Assembly (NCBI RefSeq): GCF_018373335.1
Contig: NZ_JAHAHH010000065.1
Coordinates: 1 to 7,475 of the forward strand
Source of the DNA: Negativicoccus succinicivorans
GTDB taxonomy: Bacteria; Bacillota; Negativicutes; Veillonellales; Negativicoccaceae
DNA length: 7,475 nucleotides
Direction: 5' to 3'
Part shown: positions 1 to 6,392 of the stretch, piece by piece
Position numbering within the stretch: the stretch's first letter is position 1
Layout: every line of letters begins with the position of its first letter
The notes under the pieces: model-generated
Database searches by the model: none
The model's input: only the letters and a program-made list of their open reading frames with translations
What the model was told of the DNA's origin: nothing
Program-made: the position numbers and the translations under genes

Positions 1-208
1 CCGCACCGTTTTTCAAAGCGTTGAGACCGGCGGCAATAGCATCCTGACCGGTAATGACCAGTTTTGCATATTCCACATCTCCCGAAGCATGAATAGTGCG
101 TGAGTAGACCGCAATCTCCTCTTCACTCAGGTTCATACCTTCCAAATAGGGACGAATAATTCGCATGCTTTTGTCTTCAATTTCTTTCGGCTGTTTTACG
201 TACTCCAT
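1..208 (-). CDS. cbiC: Cobalt-precorrin-8 methylmutase CbiC, 5' part only
   Basis: The 69 visible residues match the N-terminus of the precorrin isomerase family (CbiC/CobH). This enzyme moves the C11 methyl group to C12, turning cobalt-precorrin-8 into cobyrinate; it is cytosolic. The typical EIEDKSMRII segment lies at residues 9-18, and R37-T-I-H40-A-S-G-D44 carries the histidine that family knowledge identifies as the catalytic acid/base. The gene is cut by the left edge of the window, so about two thirds of a usual ~210-residue protein is missing. Two adjacent ATG codons (211 and 208) could start it. I chose 208 because it lies 7 nt from the GGAGG at 220-216, against 4 nt for 211. Either start overlaps the cbiJ stop codon (TGATG or ATGA), so translation is probably coupled to cbiJ. 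Identity is firm; the exact start is uncertain by one codon. Confidence 0.9.
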   Translation of the reverse strand, partial: MEYVKQPKEIEDKSMRIIRPYLEGMNLSEEEIAVYSRTIHASGDVEYAKLVITGQDAIAAGLNALKNGA

Positions 209-972
209 CATAATTCCTCCCATGCCTTAATTACTTCTTGAGGCGATGTCAAAACAGGATATTCAGACCGGTTGATAGGCCGATCAATGACCACAATAGC
301 CGCTCCGGTCTCCATCGCGGCCGTAAGTTTAGTATCAGTACCGCCAACGAGCCCACTGTTTTTCATTACAATGACATCTGCCTTCGTATCGGTAAACATC
401 GCTCGATTCATTGCCAATGAAAACGGGCCTTGTATAGCCACAATATACTTCGGTGTTAAACCTAAGTCTTTGCATTGTGCAACAACTTCCGGCGTAGGCA
501 AAACCCGAGCCCATACTTCTTTATCGGAAAGCGCTTTTGACTTCATGAAAACAGACAATGTTTTAGAGCCGGTCGTCAGATAAATACGTTCTCCGAGCGA
601 CGCGGCAAGCTCAGCCGCTTCATACTCATCTTTCGCATGATATAAACGGGCATAATCAGGCAGCGGTACTTCAGGACGCTCATATCGCAAATACCGAATA
701 TTCGTGGTTTTAGCTGTTGCCTGTGCCATTTGCGAAACAATCGCCGCATACGGATGACTGGCATCTACTATGCAGTCAATTTGATATGTGCCTACCAACT
801 CTTCCATTTGGCTTTGGGTGAGTCGCCCTACCAACACCTGATCAACTCCCGGTGCAGCGAGCAATTTCCCATATTGACTGATCACCGTTGCAATGACCTT
901 TTCACCGCTGTAGCGTTTTAATTCTGCCGCCAATTCACGTCCGTCTTGCGTACCGGCAATAACCCAAATCAT
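208..972 (-). CDS. cbiJ: Cobalt-precorrin-6A reductase CbiJ
   Basis: This 254-residue protein has the normal length for the CbiJ/CobK family, NAD(P)H-dependent reductases that reduce a ring double bond of cobalt-precorrin-6A to give cobalt-precorrin-6B. The dinucleotide-binding-like N-terminus is seen as VIAGTQDGREL (residues 4-14). Other family hallmarks are DASHPYA (70-76), TTGSKTL (133-139) and a KNSG-x-GGTDTK segment near residue 205 that belongs to the C-terminal half. The start ATG at 972 overlaps the cbiH stop as ATGA. No clear Shine-Dalgarno sequence precedes it, so reinitiation by ribosomes finishing cbiH is likely (inference). It is followed directly by cbiC, whose enzyme acts later in the same pathway. 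No frameshift or missing motif was seen. Confidence 0.95.
   Translation of the reverse strand: MIWVIAGTQDGRELAAELKRYSGEKVIATVISQYGKLLAAPGVDQVLVGRLTQSQMEELVGTYQIDCIVDASHPYAAIVSQMAQATAKTTNIRYLRYERPEVPLPDYARLYHAKDEYEAAELAASLGERIYLTTGSKTLSVFMKSKALSDKEVWARVLPTPEVVAQCKDLGLTPKYIVAIQGPFSLAMNRAMFTDTKADVIVMKNSGLVGGTDTKLTAAMETGAAIVVIDRPINRSEYPVLTSPQEVIKAWEEL
216..220 (-). promoter_or_regulatory. Ribosome binding site of cbiC
   Basis: GGAGG lies inside the last codons of cbiJ, 4 nt before the ATG at 211 and 7 nt before the ATG at 208. The spacing favours the second ATG, giving a TGATG stop/start junction with cbiJ. Confidence 0.7.
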
Positions 973-1793
973 AATTCGTAGCCGCGTGGCGTAATCATTC
1001 GACCGTTTTTAACACATGTACGGCTATTACCGATGATAACTGTCGACTGCATATCCACATCTTGCGCGGCCAATTCAGCTAATGTTGTAATCGTATAGGA
1101 CATCCCTGCACGTCCCGCTTTGCGAACAATACCGGCCGGCGTTTGCGGATCTTTAATTGTCAGTAAGATATCGCAAATTTCATCTAAATGCTTCGCACGG
1201 CCACGACTGCGAGGATTGTATAAAACAATAACAAAATCTCCTTCCCCCGCCATACGAGCACGTTTTTTGATTAAATCCCACGGTGTTAAAAGATCACTCA
1301 AACTGATCACCGCGTAATCGTGCATTAACGGTGCCCCTAAAATCGCACCTGCCGTATTACCGGCGGTGAGTCCGGGAATGATTTCACACTCAGGATGTGC
1401 TTGTGCGGGAAGTTTATCTATCAATTCCAAAACAAGTCCCGCCATCCCGTATACCCCCGGGTCTCCTGAAGAAACGACAACGACACGTTTTCCCTGACTG
1501 GCAAGTTCGACTGCACGCTGGCAGCGATCGATTTCTTGCTTCATGCCGGTGCCGACCTGTTCTTTATCCGAAATCAGATCATCAATCAACTTCATATACG
1601 TATGGTAACCAACAACGATTTCCGCATCGCGAATCGCATCATGGGCGCGCGGCGTCAATTCTGCGGCGTGTCCCGGTCCGATTCCCACCACAGCGATGTA
1701 GCCTCGGCTATTGCCACCGTCGTTCGTTGAAATTTTGTTTTCGGTAAAAGCAGCTGTGACCTTTTGGTCTTCAGAATGGCTGCTGTTTCGCAT
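969..1793 (-). CDS. cbiH: Cobalt-factor III C17-methyltransferase CbiH (precorrin-3B C17-methyltransferase family)
   Basis: CbiH is an S-adenosylmethionine-dependent tetrapyrrole methylase that methylates C17 and drives ring contraction, giving cobalt-precorrin-4. The conserved part starts at GYIAVVGIGPGH (residues 31-42), followed by the VGYHTYM segment (61-67), SSGDPGVYGMA (108-118) and GAPLMHDYAVISLSDLLTPW, which is very typical of CbiH/CobJ. The only in-frame ATG is at 1793 and gives 274 residues, about 30 more than usual. That extra stretch is polar and lies wholly inside cbiG in another frame. A GGAG at 1807-1804, 10 nt upstream, could serve this ATG. The alternative is GTG at 1691, with GAGG at 1705-1702 ten nt upstream, but this would remove the first residues of the initial beta strand. 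Function is firm and the start is not. The stop overlaps the cbiJ ATG by 4 nt. Confidence 0.9.
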   Translation of the reverse strand: MRNSSHSEDQKVTAAFTENKISTNDGGNSRGYIAVVGIGPGHAAELTPRAHDAIRDAEIVVGYHTYMKLIDDLISDKEQVGTGMKQEIDRCQRAVELASQGKRVVVVSSGDPGVYGMAGLVLELIDKLPAQAHPECEIIPGLTAGNTAGAILGAPLMHDYAVISLSDLLTPWDLIKKRARMAGEGDFVIVLYNPRSRGRAKHLDEICDILLTIKDPQTPAGIVRKAGRAGMSYTITTLAELAAQDVDMQSTVIIGNSRTCVKNGRMITPRGYEL

Positions 1794-2752
1794 ACATTTC
1801 CCACTCCAATCGTATTCTTTACAAAAAAAGATTCCTCTAAATGATATTGTTCCGCCACTTTAAGTAATGCTTCCGGCGGATAAAATGCAATCGGCCGCCG
1901 ATACTGTTCCGCCAATGCGAGCAAACCGGCTTCATGTTCTTTCACGGTTGTCGAAACAATCCCTGCAAGCGCTAACGGACTGCGTCCAATTTGTGTGAAC
2001 GCTTGGCGAAGTGCATCAGCAAGTATCTTTTGCGGAGTATCTTTTCGACACCCCATACCGGCCACCAACGTCGGCGGTCGCAAATATAAATGCGGCAATG
2101 CAGTTCTTATATCGGTCCGATCAGTGATGATAACAGCGCCTTCCGCCTCAGATTGTGCAAGTTCCTCCAGCGACTTTGCCACAACACCGAATGATGTCAG
2201 GATGTTTTTTACTTCTGCGGCCAGCGGCATTCTCTCATCGACGAAGTACTCTACCGTTTCCCCACGAGCAATCGCTCCATTGATCTCTTTCAAGGCGGAA
2301 ATCGGTTCCACACGGGCCTGTAAGTGACGAGCTATCGCATCCGGCGCAACTTTCCCGTGCACATCGGTAGCTGTGGTAATCACCGGTGTGGCGCTTATTA
2401 TTTCCGCCACTTCGCGCGCATAGTCATTAGCGCCTCCCAAATGTCCGGAAAGAACCGAAATAACAAATGTTCCTAATTCATCCACACCTAGAATCGCAGG
2501 ATCTACGGTTTTGTGCTGCACATGCGGCGCAATCGCGCGGACCGTGATCCCTAATGCCATGATGTAGATAATTAAGTCATAACGCGTAAAAATATCCGTT
2601 GTGAGTGCCATAACACGCGTAAAGTACTTCGCTTCGGCACCGCTTGCGTACTCTTTTTTTTCATAGAGATTGACATCTGCTTGCAGCGATGCCCCTATCA
2701 TTCTTGCAAGGTCGGCACCGACTTGAGAAACGGATATAATCGCGCACTTCAT
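1655..2752 (-). CDS. cbiG: Cobalt-precorrin-5A hydrolase CbiG
   Basis: CbiG opens the delta-lactone of cobalt-precorrin-5A and releases the C20 carbon as acetaldehyde, a step specific to the anaerobic B12 route. At 365 residues it has the three usual parts. The N-terminal domain shows LSGHLGGAN (101-109) and TTATDVHGK (126-134). A more variable middle domain spans roughly 145-225. The C-terminal domain begins near LVAGMGCRKDT (229-239) and includes GVGNVCE (316-322). Family members usually end shortly after the VAIAE segment (346-350); here a 15-residue tail with two tryptophans follows, encoded by DNA that also codes for the start of cbiH in another frame. The ATG overlaps the cbiF stop as ATGA. 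A run of eight A in the coding strand covers codons 31-33. Identity is firm. Confidence 0.95.
   Translation of the reverse strand: MKCAIISVSQVGADLARMIGASLQADVNLYEKKEYASGAEAKYFTRVMALTTDIFTRYDLIIYIMALGITVRAIAPHVQHKTVDPAILGVDELGTFVISVLSGHLGGANDYAREVAEIISATPVITTATDVHGKVAPDAIARHLQARVEPISALKEINGAIARGETVEYFVDERMPLAAEVKNILTSFGVVAKSLEELAQSEAEGAVIITDRTDIRTALPHLYLRPPTLVAGMGCRKDTPQKILADALRQAFTQIGRSPLALAGIVSTTVKEHEAGLLALAEQYRRPIAFYPPEALLKVAEQYHLEESFFVKNTIGVGNVCETAAILKTKRSQLLLPKTKFQRTTVAIAEATSLWWESDRDTPQN
1804..1807 (-). promoter_or_regulatory. Possible ribosome binding site for cbiH
   Basis: GGAG is followed by 10 nt and the only in-frame ATG of cbiH at 1793. It sits in the codons for the conserved GVGNVCE motif of CbiG (residues 316-322), so its resemblance to a Shine-Dalgarno site may come from that coding constraint rather than from use as a site. 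Confidence 0.4.
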
Positions 2753-3525
2753 GGCTTCGGCGCGTCCTCTTTCGCGTCACGGAACATATGACTGAACGAT
2801 CTGTCATAAAGCTTTGATAAATGATAGTCGCTTTGCAGCACTCGCCCGACAACAATCATCGCCTGGCGAATAACGCCGGCCTCGCGCACCTGATCGGCAA
2901 TGGTTGCTAGCGTTCCACGCAAAATCTTTTGATCCGGCCAAGAGGCTCGAATCACTATCGCCACCGGTGTATCTTCACTATATCCGCCTTCGATAAGATG
3001 TTCAACAACATTATCCATCATTTGTACGGAAAGGAAAATACACATCGTTGCCTGATGCTGCGCCAAGTACGATAGACGCTCCTTTTCAGGCATCGGCGTA
3101 CGTCCTTCCAGGCGAGTGATAATTACTGTTTGCGATACATTCGGCAACGTATATTCCTGCTTTAATGCCGCTGCGCTGGCCAAAAACGAACTCACACCGG
3201 GAATCACTTCGTATTCAATCCCCAGAGGTTTCAATGCATCCATTTGTTCTTGAATCGCACCATAAATTGCAGGATCTCCTGTATGCACACGTGCCACGAT
3301 CTTGCCAGCCGCGCAAGCCTTTTGTGTCACATCGAGAACTTCGTCCAAATTCATCTGTGCGCTGTTATAAATCGTTGCGTCTTCTTTACAGTAGGTGAGA
3401 ATTTCAGGATTGACCAAAGATCCTGCATAGATAACAACATCCGCCTCGCTTATAAGCCGCTGACCTTTCACGGTAATCAGTTCCGGATCACCGGGGCCTG
3501 CTCCAATAAAATAAACTTGCGTCAT
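2749..3525 (-). CDS. cbiF: Cobalt-precorrin-4 C11-methyltransferase CbiF
   Basis: This tetrapyrrole methylase uses S-adenosylmethionine to methylate C11 of cobalt-precorrin-4, giving cobalt-precorrin-5A, the substrate of CbiG encoded next. Its 258 residues are the usual length. Visible hallmarks are VYFIGAGPGDPELIT (4-18), YAGSLV (32-37), VHTGDPAIYGA (79-89), EVIPGVSSF in the middle, and an IRASWPDQ segment towards the C-terminus. YAGSLV and HTGDPAIYG separate CbiF/CobM from the CbiE, CbiH and CbiL paralogues. The ATG overlaps the cbiT stop by 4 nt and has the strongest Shine-Dalgarno sequence inside the B12 block, AAGGAGG at 3536-3530, formed by the last codons of cbiT (spacer 4 nt). This may raise CbiF output relative to its neighbours (inference). 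Confidence 0.96.
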   Translation of the reverse strand: MTQVYFIGAGPGDPELITVKGQRLISEADVVIYAGSLVNPEILTYCKEDATIYNSAQMNLDEVLDVTQKACAAGKIVARVHTGDPAIYGAIQEQMDALKPLGIEYEVIPGVSSFLASAAALKQEYTLPNVSQTVIITRLEGRTPMPEKERLSYLAQHQATMCIFLSVQMMDNVVEHLIEGGYSEDTPVAIVIRASWPDQKILRGTLATIADQVREAGVIRQAMIVVGRVLQSDYHLSKLYDRSFSHMFRDAKEDAPKP

Positions 3526-4109
3526 ACTTCCTCCTTCATCGGTTGCGCCTGCACAATTAAAATGGGACTGAGCGGTTGGTAAAGATGGTACGGCCCCGCC
3601 TTACGCAACCGATTAATCTGTACTTGTATTGCATTGTATTGCCACTTTCTTTCTTTGCAAATGGCAAGCAATTGCGCTGTCGTTTCCGCGGTCACCGCCG
3701 TGGCCACAACCCTCCCCCCCGCAGTCAGTAGTTCCTCCAACCGGGAAAAAATGGCCGACAATTGTCCGCCCGAGCCTCCAATAATAGCGACATCAATCGG
3801 CGGAAGATCACGCAAAGCATCCGGTGCTTTACCATGAATCACTTCGAGGTTGGTGCAACCGAACTCTTCCGCGTTACGGCGAATCAGTTCGATGCCCTCG
3901 GGATTTCGTTCAATCGCATAAACTTTCCCCTTTGTTGCAGCAAGCGCCGCCTCTATGCTGATCGAGCCCGTTCCCGCGCCGATGTCGACAACAGTGTCTT
4001 CCGGCCGAATCCCCGCCTTGACCATAACCAGCGCGCGAATCTCCGCTTTCGTCATCGGTACATTACCGCGAATAAATTTCTCATCCGCAAGACCAAATAC
4101 TGAACTCAT
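3522..4109 (-). CDS. cbiT: Cobalt-precorrin-6B C15-methyltransferase (decarboxylating) CbiT
   Basis: CbiT is a class I (Rossmann-fold) methyltransferase that methylates C15 and decarboxylates the C12 acetate side chain of cobalt-precorrin-6B. It acts with CbiE, and the two are fused as CobL in many aerobic-pathway bacteria; here they are separate genes. With the ATG at 4109 it has 195 residues, normal for the family. The SAM-binding motif I is VVDIGAGTGSISIE (40-53), followed by the acidic strand end AIERN (65-69) and IGGSGG (110-115), which family knowledge places near the active site. The frame stays open upstream to an ATG at 4148, but 4109 fits the family N-terminus (GLADEKFIRG-x-VPMTK) and gives an ATGA overlap with cbiE. 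The Shine-Dalgarno match is poor, so coupling to cbiE is likely. A G7 run in the coding strand (3720-3714) lies within the gene without breaking the frame. Confidence 0.94.
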   Translation of the reverse strand: MSSVFGLADEKFIRGNVPMTKAEIRALVMVKAGIRPEDTVVDIGAGTGSISIEAALAATKGKVYAIERNPEGIELIRRNAEEFGCTNLEVIHGKAPDALRDLPPIDVAIIGGSGGQLSAIFSRLEELLTAGGRVVATAVTAETTAQLLAICKERKWQYNAIQVQINRLRKAGPYHLYQPLSPILIVQAQPMKEEV

Positions 4110-4732
4110 CCTTGTACCACCACCACCGCTTCCGTAAAACCAGGCCATTCCGCCCCTTCTTCAAGAGTTCCTTCCTGTTTTCGCTCATCTTCATAGCTGA
4201 TACGTTCCAGCATCGCTACATGCGCTTCTTTAGGCCAGCCGGCAGCCATCAATGCTCGACAAATAAAAGCACCGGATTGCTTCCGATCTGTCAAAAACGC
4301 AACTTTTCGTCCCGGTTCATACACCAATTCAGCGTCACTCGGTGTGCGACCGTGAAAACTCAACCAATCGGCATCCTGCCACGCTTCCGCCAAACGTGCA
4401 AATGCGACCTGCACACTGGAAAGACCCGGTATAACCTCAATCGCAACGTCCGGAAACGTTCGCTTCAGCCAGCCTAAAAGGCTGTAGTAGCCGGGGTCAC
4501 CACTGACTAAAACTGCGACGCGAAGATGCTCTGAAAGTCGTTCCAATTCGGCTTGCAAATCGCCAAGCTTTCCCGTAATTGGGATTTTCTGTTGCCATTC
4601 TGAGGCCAGGGTGTCCAATGCTCGGCGGCCGCCCACTACAACATCGGCAGTGGCGATCTCTTTTTGTGCAGCCGGAATCATATACTCCGGAGATCCCGGA
4701 CCGATACCGACCACTACGAGTTTCGTAACCAC
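4106..4732 (-). CDS. cbiE: Cobalt-precorrin-7 C5-methyltransferase CbiE
   Basis: CbiE is a tetrapyrrole (SAM-dependent) methylase that adds the C5 methyl group and partners with CbiT, encoded immediately downstream. Its 208 residues are typical for free-standing CbiE. Motifs are VVVGIGPGSPEYM (6-18), VVVGGRRAL (31-39), SGDPGYYS (77-84), EVIPGLSSVQ in the middle, and a FHGR segment that marks CbiE/CobL. The start is GTG at 4732, chosen because GGAGG lies exactly 7 nt upstream and the protein starts as the family expects. The start lies inside the end of cbiD, giving a 19-nt out-of-frame overlap. The stop forms an ATGA overlap with cbiT. Confidence 0.95.
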   Translation of the reverse strand: MVTKLVVVGIGPGSPEYMIPAAQKEIATADVVVGGRRALDTLASEWQQKIPITGKLGDLQAELERLSEHLRVAVLVSGDPGYYSLLGWLKRTFPDVAIEVIPGLSSVQVAFARLAEAWQDADWLSFHGRTPSDAELVYEPGRKVAFLTDRKQSGAFICRALMAAGWPKEAHVAMLERISYEDERKQEGTLEEGAEWPGFTEAVVVVQG

Positions 4733-5823
4733 GGTTTAGCCTCCATAAATTCTTTGGCGAAACTGCTTTGCGCTAAAATTTCACCCTGCATTGTCACAAA
4801 TATCACGCCTACTTTGGCTTCTTCATGCACAAAACGTTGGGCCCGCACCTGCGCACGTTCAGCAAGTTGAGGATAAATGACCTCGAGATCGTTGGCCCGA
4901 ATAATTTCTGCCGCTCCGTCAGTCGTCGAGCAGGCAAGAATTTCTTTTACCGTTGCTGCATCCGCACCGTTTAAAGCGGCGTACGCTGCCAGTGTTTCCA
5001 TGCGCCCGTCGCTCATGCGATTATGCGTATGGAAACTCCCTGACGCTACTTTGATCAACTTCCCCAAATGACCGATCAAAATAATCTCTCGGATATCTTT
5101 ATCCACGGCTTCTTCCAGCATAAAACCAATAAAATTGCTCGTTTCAACGAGATCGGTAACCGGTAAATCATAAATTTTACGAGCGGCATCATAACCAATC
5201 CGGCCGGGAGTCATAACGCACCAATGCTGATGCGCGGCACGCAAAACGGTAAATTGAGGAATTAATGACTTTTTATAGGCTTCTTCACTCATCGGCTTGA
5301 CAATTCCTGACGTGCCGATAATGGAAATGCCACCCATGACTCCCAACACCGGATTCAGTGTTTTCTTTGCCAATGCTTCACCGGCAGGTACGGAAACAGT
5401 CACTTTCCAACCGGTGCCTTCATCCGCCAACTCTTCATAAACTCGCTTCATCATCCAGCGCGGTCCCGGATTGATCGCGGCATCTCCCACTTTTACTTGC
5501 AACCCCGGCCGTGTCACCGTCCCTACACCTACACCCGCGATAAAAACAATCCCAGGTGTTGTTGTTACTTCAAGGGAAACGACAATCGGCGTGCCGTGCG
5601 TGACATCCATATCATCACCCGCATCTTTGATGACGGTTGCCGAACCGATCCCCTCATTCGCTTCGCTTTTCTCAATCGGCAACGTCAACGCTCGATGCTG
5701 GGGTGACTCCACTGTAACAAATTTTGGGAATTCCCCACGCAGAGCCAATGCCGCCGCTTTTAAAGCAGCTGTAGCACTGGTCCCGGTAGTGAACCCTTCC
5801 CTTAATTCTTTTTTTGCCATCAT
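4714..5823 (-). CDS. cbiD: Cobalt-precorrin-5B C1-methyltransferase CbiD
   Basis: CbiD methylates C1 of cobalt-precorrin-5B using SAM and is a marker of the anaerobic cobalamin pathway; it is unrelated in sequence to the tetrapyrrole methylases around it. The 369 residues match the family length. Motifs are LREGFTTGTSATAA (7-20), IKDAGDDMDVTHG (65-77), AINPGPRW (116-123), GGISIIGTSGIVKPMSEEAY (164-183) and GHLGKLIKVASGSFHTHN (251-268). Three starts compete: TTG at 5829, ATG at 5823 and ATG at 5820. None has a good Shine-Dalgarno sequence. I report 5823; the TTG would give a TTGA overlap with the yajQ stop. In all cases the gene lies at most 5 nt from yajQ or overlaps it, so translation is probably coupled. 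An A7 run covers codons 3-5. Confidence 0.94.
   Translation of the reverse strand: MMAKKELREGFTTGTSATAALKAAALALRGEFPKFVTVESPQHRALTLPIEKSEANEGIGSATVIKDAGDDMDVTHGTPIVVSLEVTTTPGIVFIAGVGVGTVTRPGLQVKVGDAAINPGPRWMMKRVYEELADEGTGWKVTVSVPAGEALAKKTLNPVLGVMGGISIIGTSGIVKPMSEEAYKKSLIPQFTVLRAAHQHWCVMTPGRIGYDAARKIYDLPVTDLVETSNFIGFMLEEAVDKDIREIILIGHLGKLIKVASGSFHTHNRMSDGRMETLAAYAALNGADAATVKEILACSTTDGAAEIIRANDLEVIYPQLAERAQVRAQRFVHEEAKVGVIFVTMQGEILAQSSFAKEFMEAKPWLRNS
4740..4744 (-). promoter_or_regulatory. Ribosome binding site fixing the GTG start of cbiE
   Basis: GGAGG within the last codons of cbiD is followed by a 7-nt spacer and GTG at 4732. There is no in-frame ATG at a sensible position, so this site decides the cbiE start. 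Confidence 0.85.
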
Positions 5824-5825
5824 AC

Positions 5826-6317
5826 TCAATGGTAATTGACAAACTGTAAATCAACAGGAAAATCGGTTGCCTTCAATACGGCGATTACCTCTTGTAAAGT
5901 ATCCTTATCTTTTCCCGTAACACGGACCTGATCCGCCATAATTTGGGCATTCACTTTAAGCTTCCTATCCTTGATCAGTTTGGTAATTTTCTTCGCGTTC
6001 TCTTGATCCAGTCCTTGCTTTAATTTCCATTCCTGGCGAACCGTGCCGCCCGCTGCCGGAACCACTTTACTTTCATCAAGATTCTTTAAGCTTACACCGC
6101 GTTTCACAAGCTTACCGCGTAATACTTCCTGCACAGCGCCCAATTTGTATTCATCATCACTTAGCAAAGTAATGGTGTCATCGGCAAATGTAAGTTCACT
6201 TTTACTGTTACGAAAATCGTAACGTGTAGTAATTTCTTTACGTGTCTGTTGGACCGCATTCGTTACTTCTTGTAAATCGACGGTGGAAACCACATCAAAT
6301 GAATATTCTTTCGCCAT
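5826..6317 (-). CDS. yajQ: YajQ family protein (putative cyclic-di-GMP/nucleotide-binding)
   Basis: The 163 residues equal the length of Escherichia coli YajQ and match the family along the whole protein. The N-terminus EYSFDVVSTVDLQEVTNAV (3-21) and the TRYDFRNSKSEL segment (31-42) are the clearest hallmarks, and VRVTGKDKDTLQEVI near the C-terminus is also typical. Family members have two ferredoxin-like folds; some have been reported to bind cyclic di-GMP and act as effectors with transcription factors, but the role in this kind of organism is unknown. It has its own strong AAGGAGGA site (GGAGG at 6328-6324, 6 nt from the ATG) and lies behind a promoter-like element. Its stop lies 2 nt from the cbiD ATG, making it the first gene of the cobalamin operon. 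Whether it has anything to do with B12 cannot be told from sequence. Confidence 0.93.
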   Translation of the reverse strand: MAKEYSFDVVSTVDLQEVTNAVQQTRKEITTRYDFRNSKSELTFADDTITLLSDDEYKLGAVQEVLRGKLVKRGVSLKNLDESKVVPAAGGTVRQEWKLKQGLDQENAKKITKLIKDRKLKVNAQIMADQVRVTGKDKDTLQEVIAVLKATDFPVDLQFVNYH

Positions 6318-6348
6318 TTCATTCCTCCTTCAGACCATAGATATATTT

Positions 6349-6357
6349 ATTATAACA
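6349..6357 (-). promoter_or_regulatory. Extended -10 promoter element for the yajQ-cbi operon
   Basis: The minus strand reads TGTTATAAT, a perfect -10 hexamer (6354-6349) with the TG extension one base upstream. At 16-18 nt spacing there is no good -35 hexamer (the best gives about 3 of 6 matches), which is common for extended -10 promoters. Transcription would start near 6342, leaving a leader of about 25 nt before the yajQ ATG. It lies just downstream of the ftsZ terminator, the right place for a new operon promoter. The surroundings are AT-rich, so a chance match cannot be ruled out. Confidence 0.65.
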
Positions 6358-6392
6358 TATACGTAGGGCTTTTCCGCCGGGAGTTCATACAT

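Larger units (their letters stand above)
1..6342 (-). other. yajQ-cbiDETFGHJC operon (continues past the left edge)
   Basis: Nine co-directional genes follow one promoter-like element with no terminator hairpin and almost no spacer between them. Junctions are: yajQ/cbiD 2 nt apart (or TTGA overlap); cbiD/cbiE 19-nt overlap; cbiE/cbiT, cbiT/cbiF, cbiF/cbiG and cbiH/cbiJ ATGA overlaps; cbiG/cbiH a long overlap; cbiJ/cbiC TGATG. The order D-E-T-F-G-H-J matches the classic Salmonella cbi order from established knowledge, with cbiC moved to after cbiJ. A single polycistronic transcript is inferred from this layout. Confidence 0.85.

Noticed and set aside
1397..1747. Plus-strand open frame of 116 codons
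   Set aside because: It is antisense to cbiH and the end of cbiG. Its composition looks like reverse-frame translation, with no start signals.
1700..1765. Programmed -1 frameshift site joining cbiG and cbiH
   Set aside because: The frames are compatible with a -1 shift, but no heptamer of the X-XXY-YYZ type is in phase within the overlap, and both genes have their own plausible starts.
3522..4148. Longer cbiT starting at ATG 4148
   Set aside because: The extra 13 residues (glycine-rich, read out of frame from the cbiE end) are not family-like. ATG 4109 gives the normal CbiT N-terminus and an ATGA overlap.
4112..4477. Plus-strand open frame of 121 codons
   Set aside because: It lies antisense to cbiE, has no recognisable domain and no ribosome site, and the opposite strand carries a clear family match.
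5471..5839. Plus-strand open frame of 122 codons
   Set aside because: It lies antisense to the conserved N-terminal half of cbiD and is explained by that gene's codon pattern. No family resemblance was seen.
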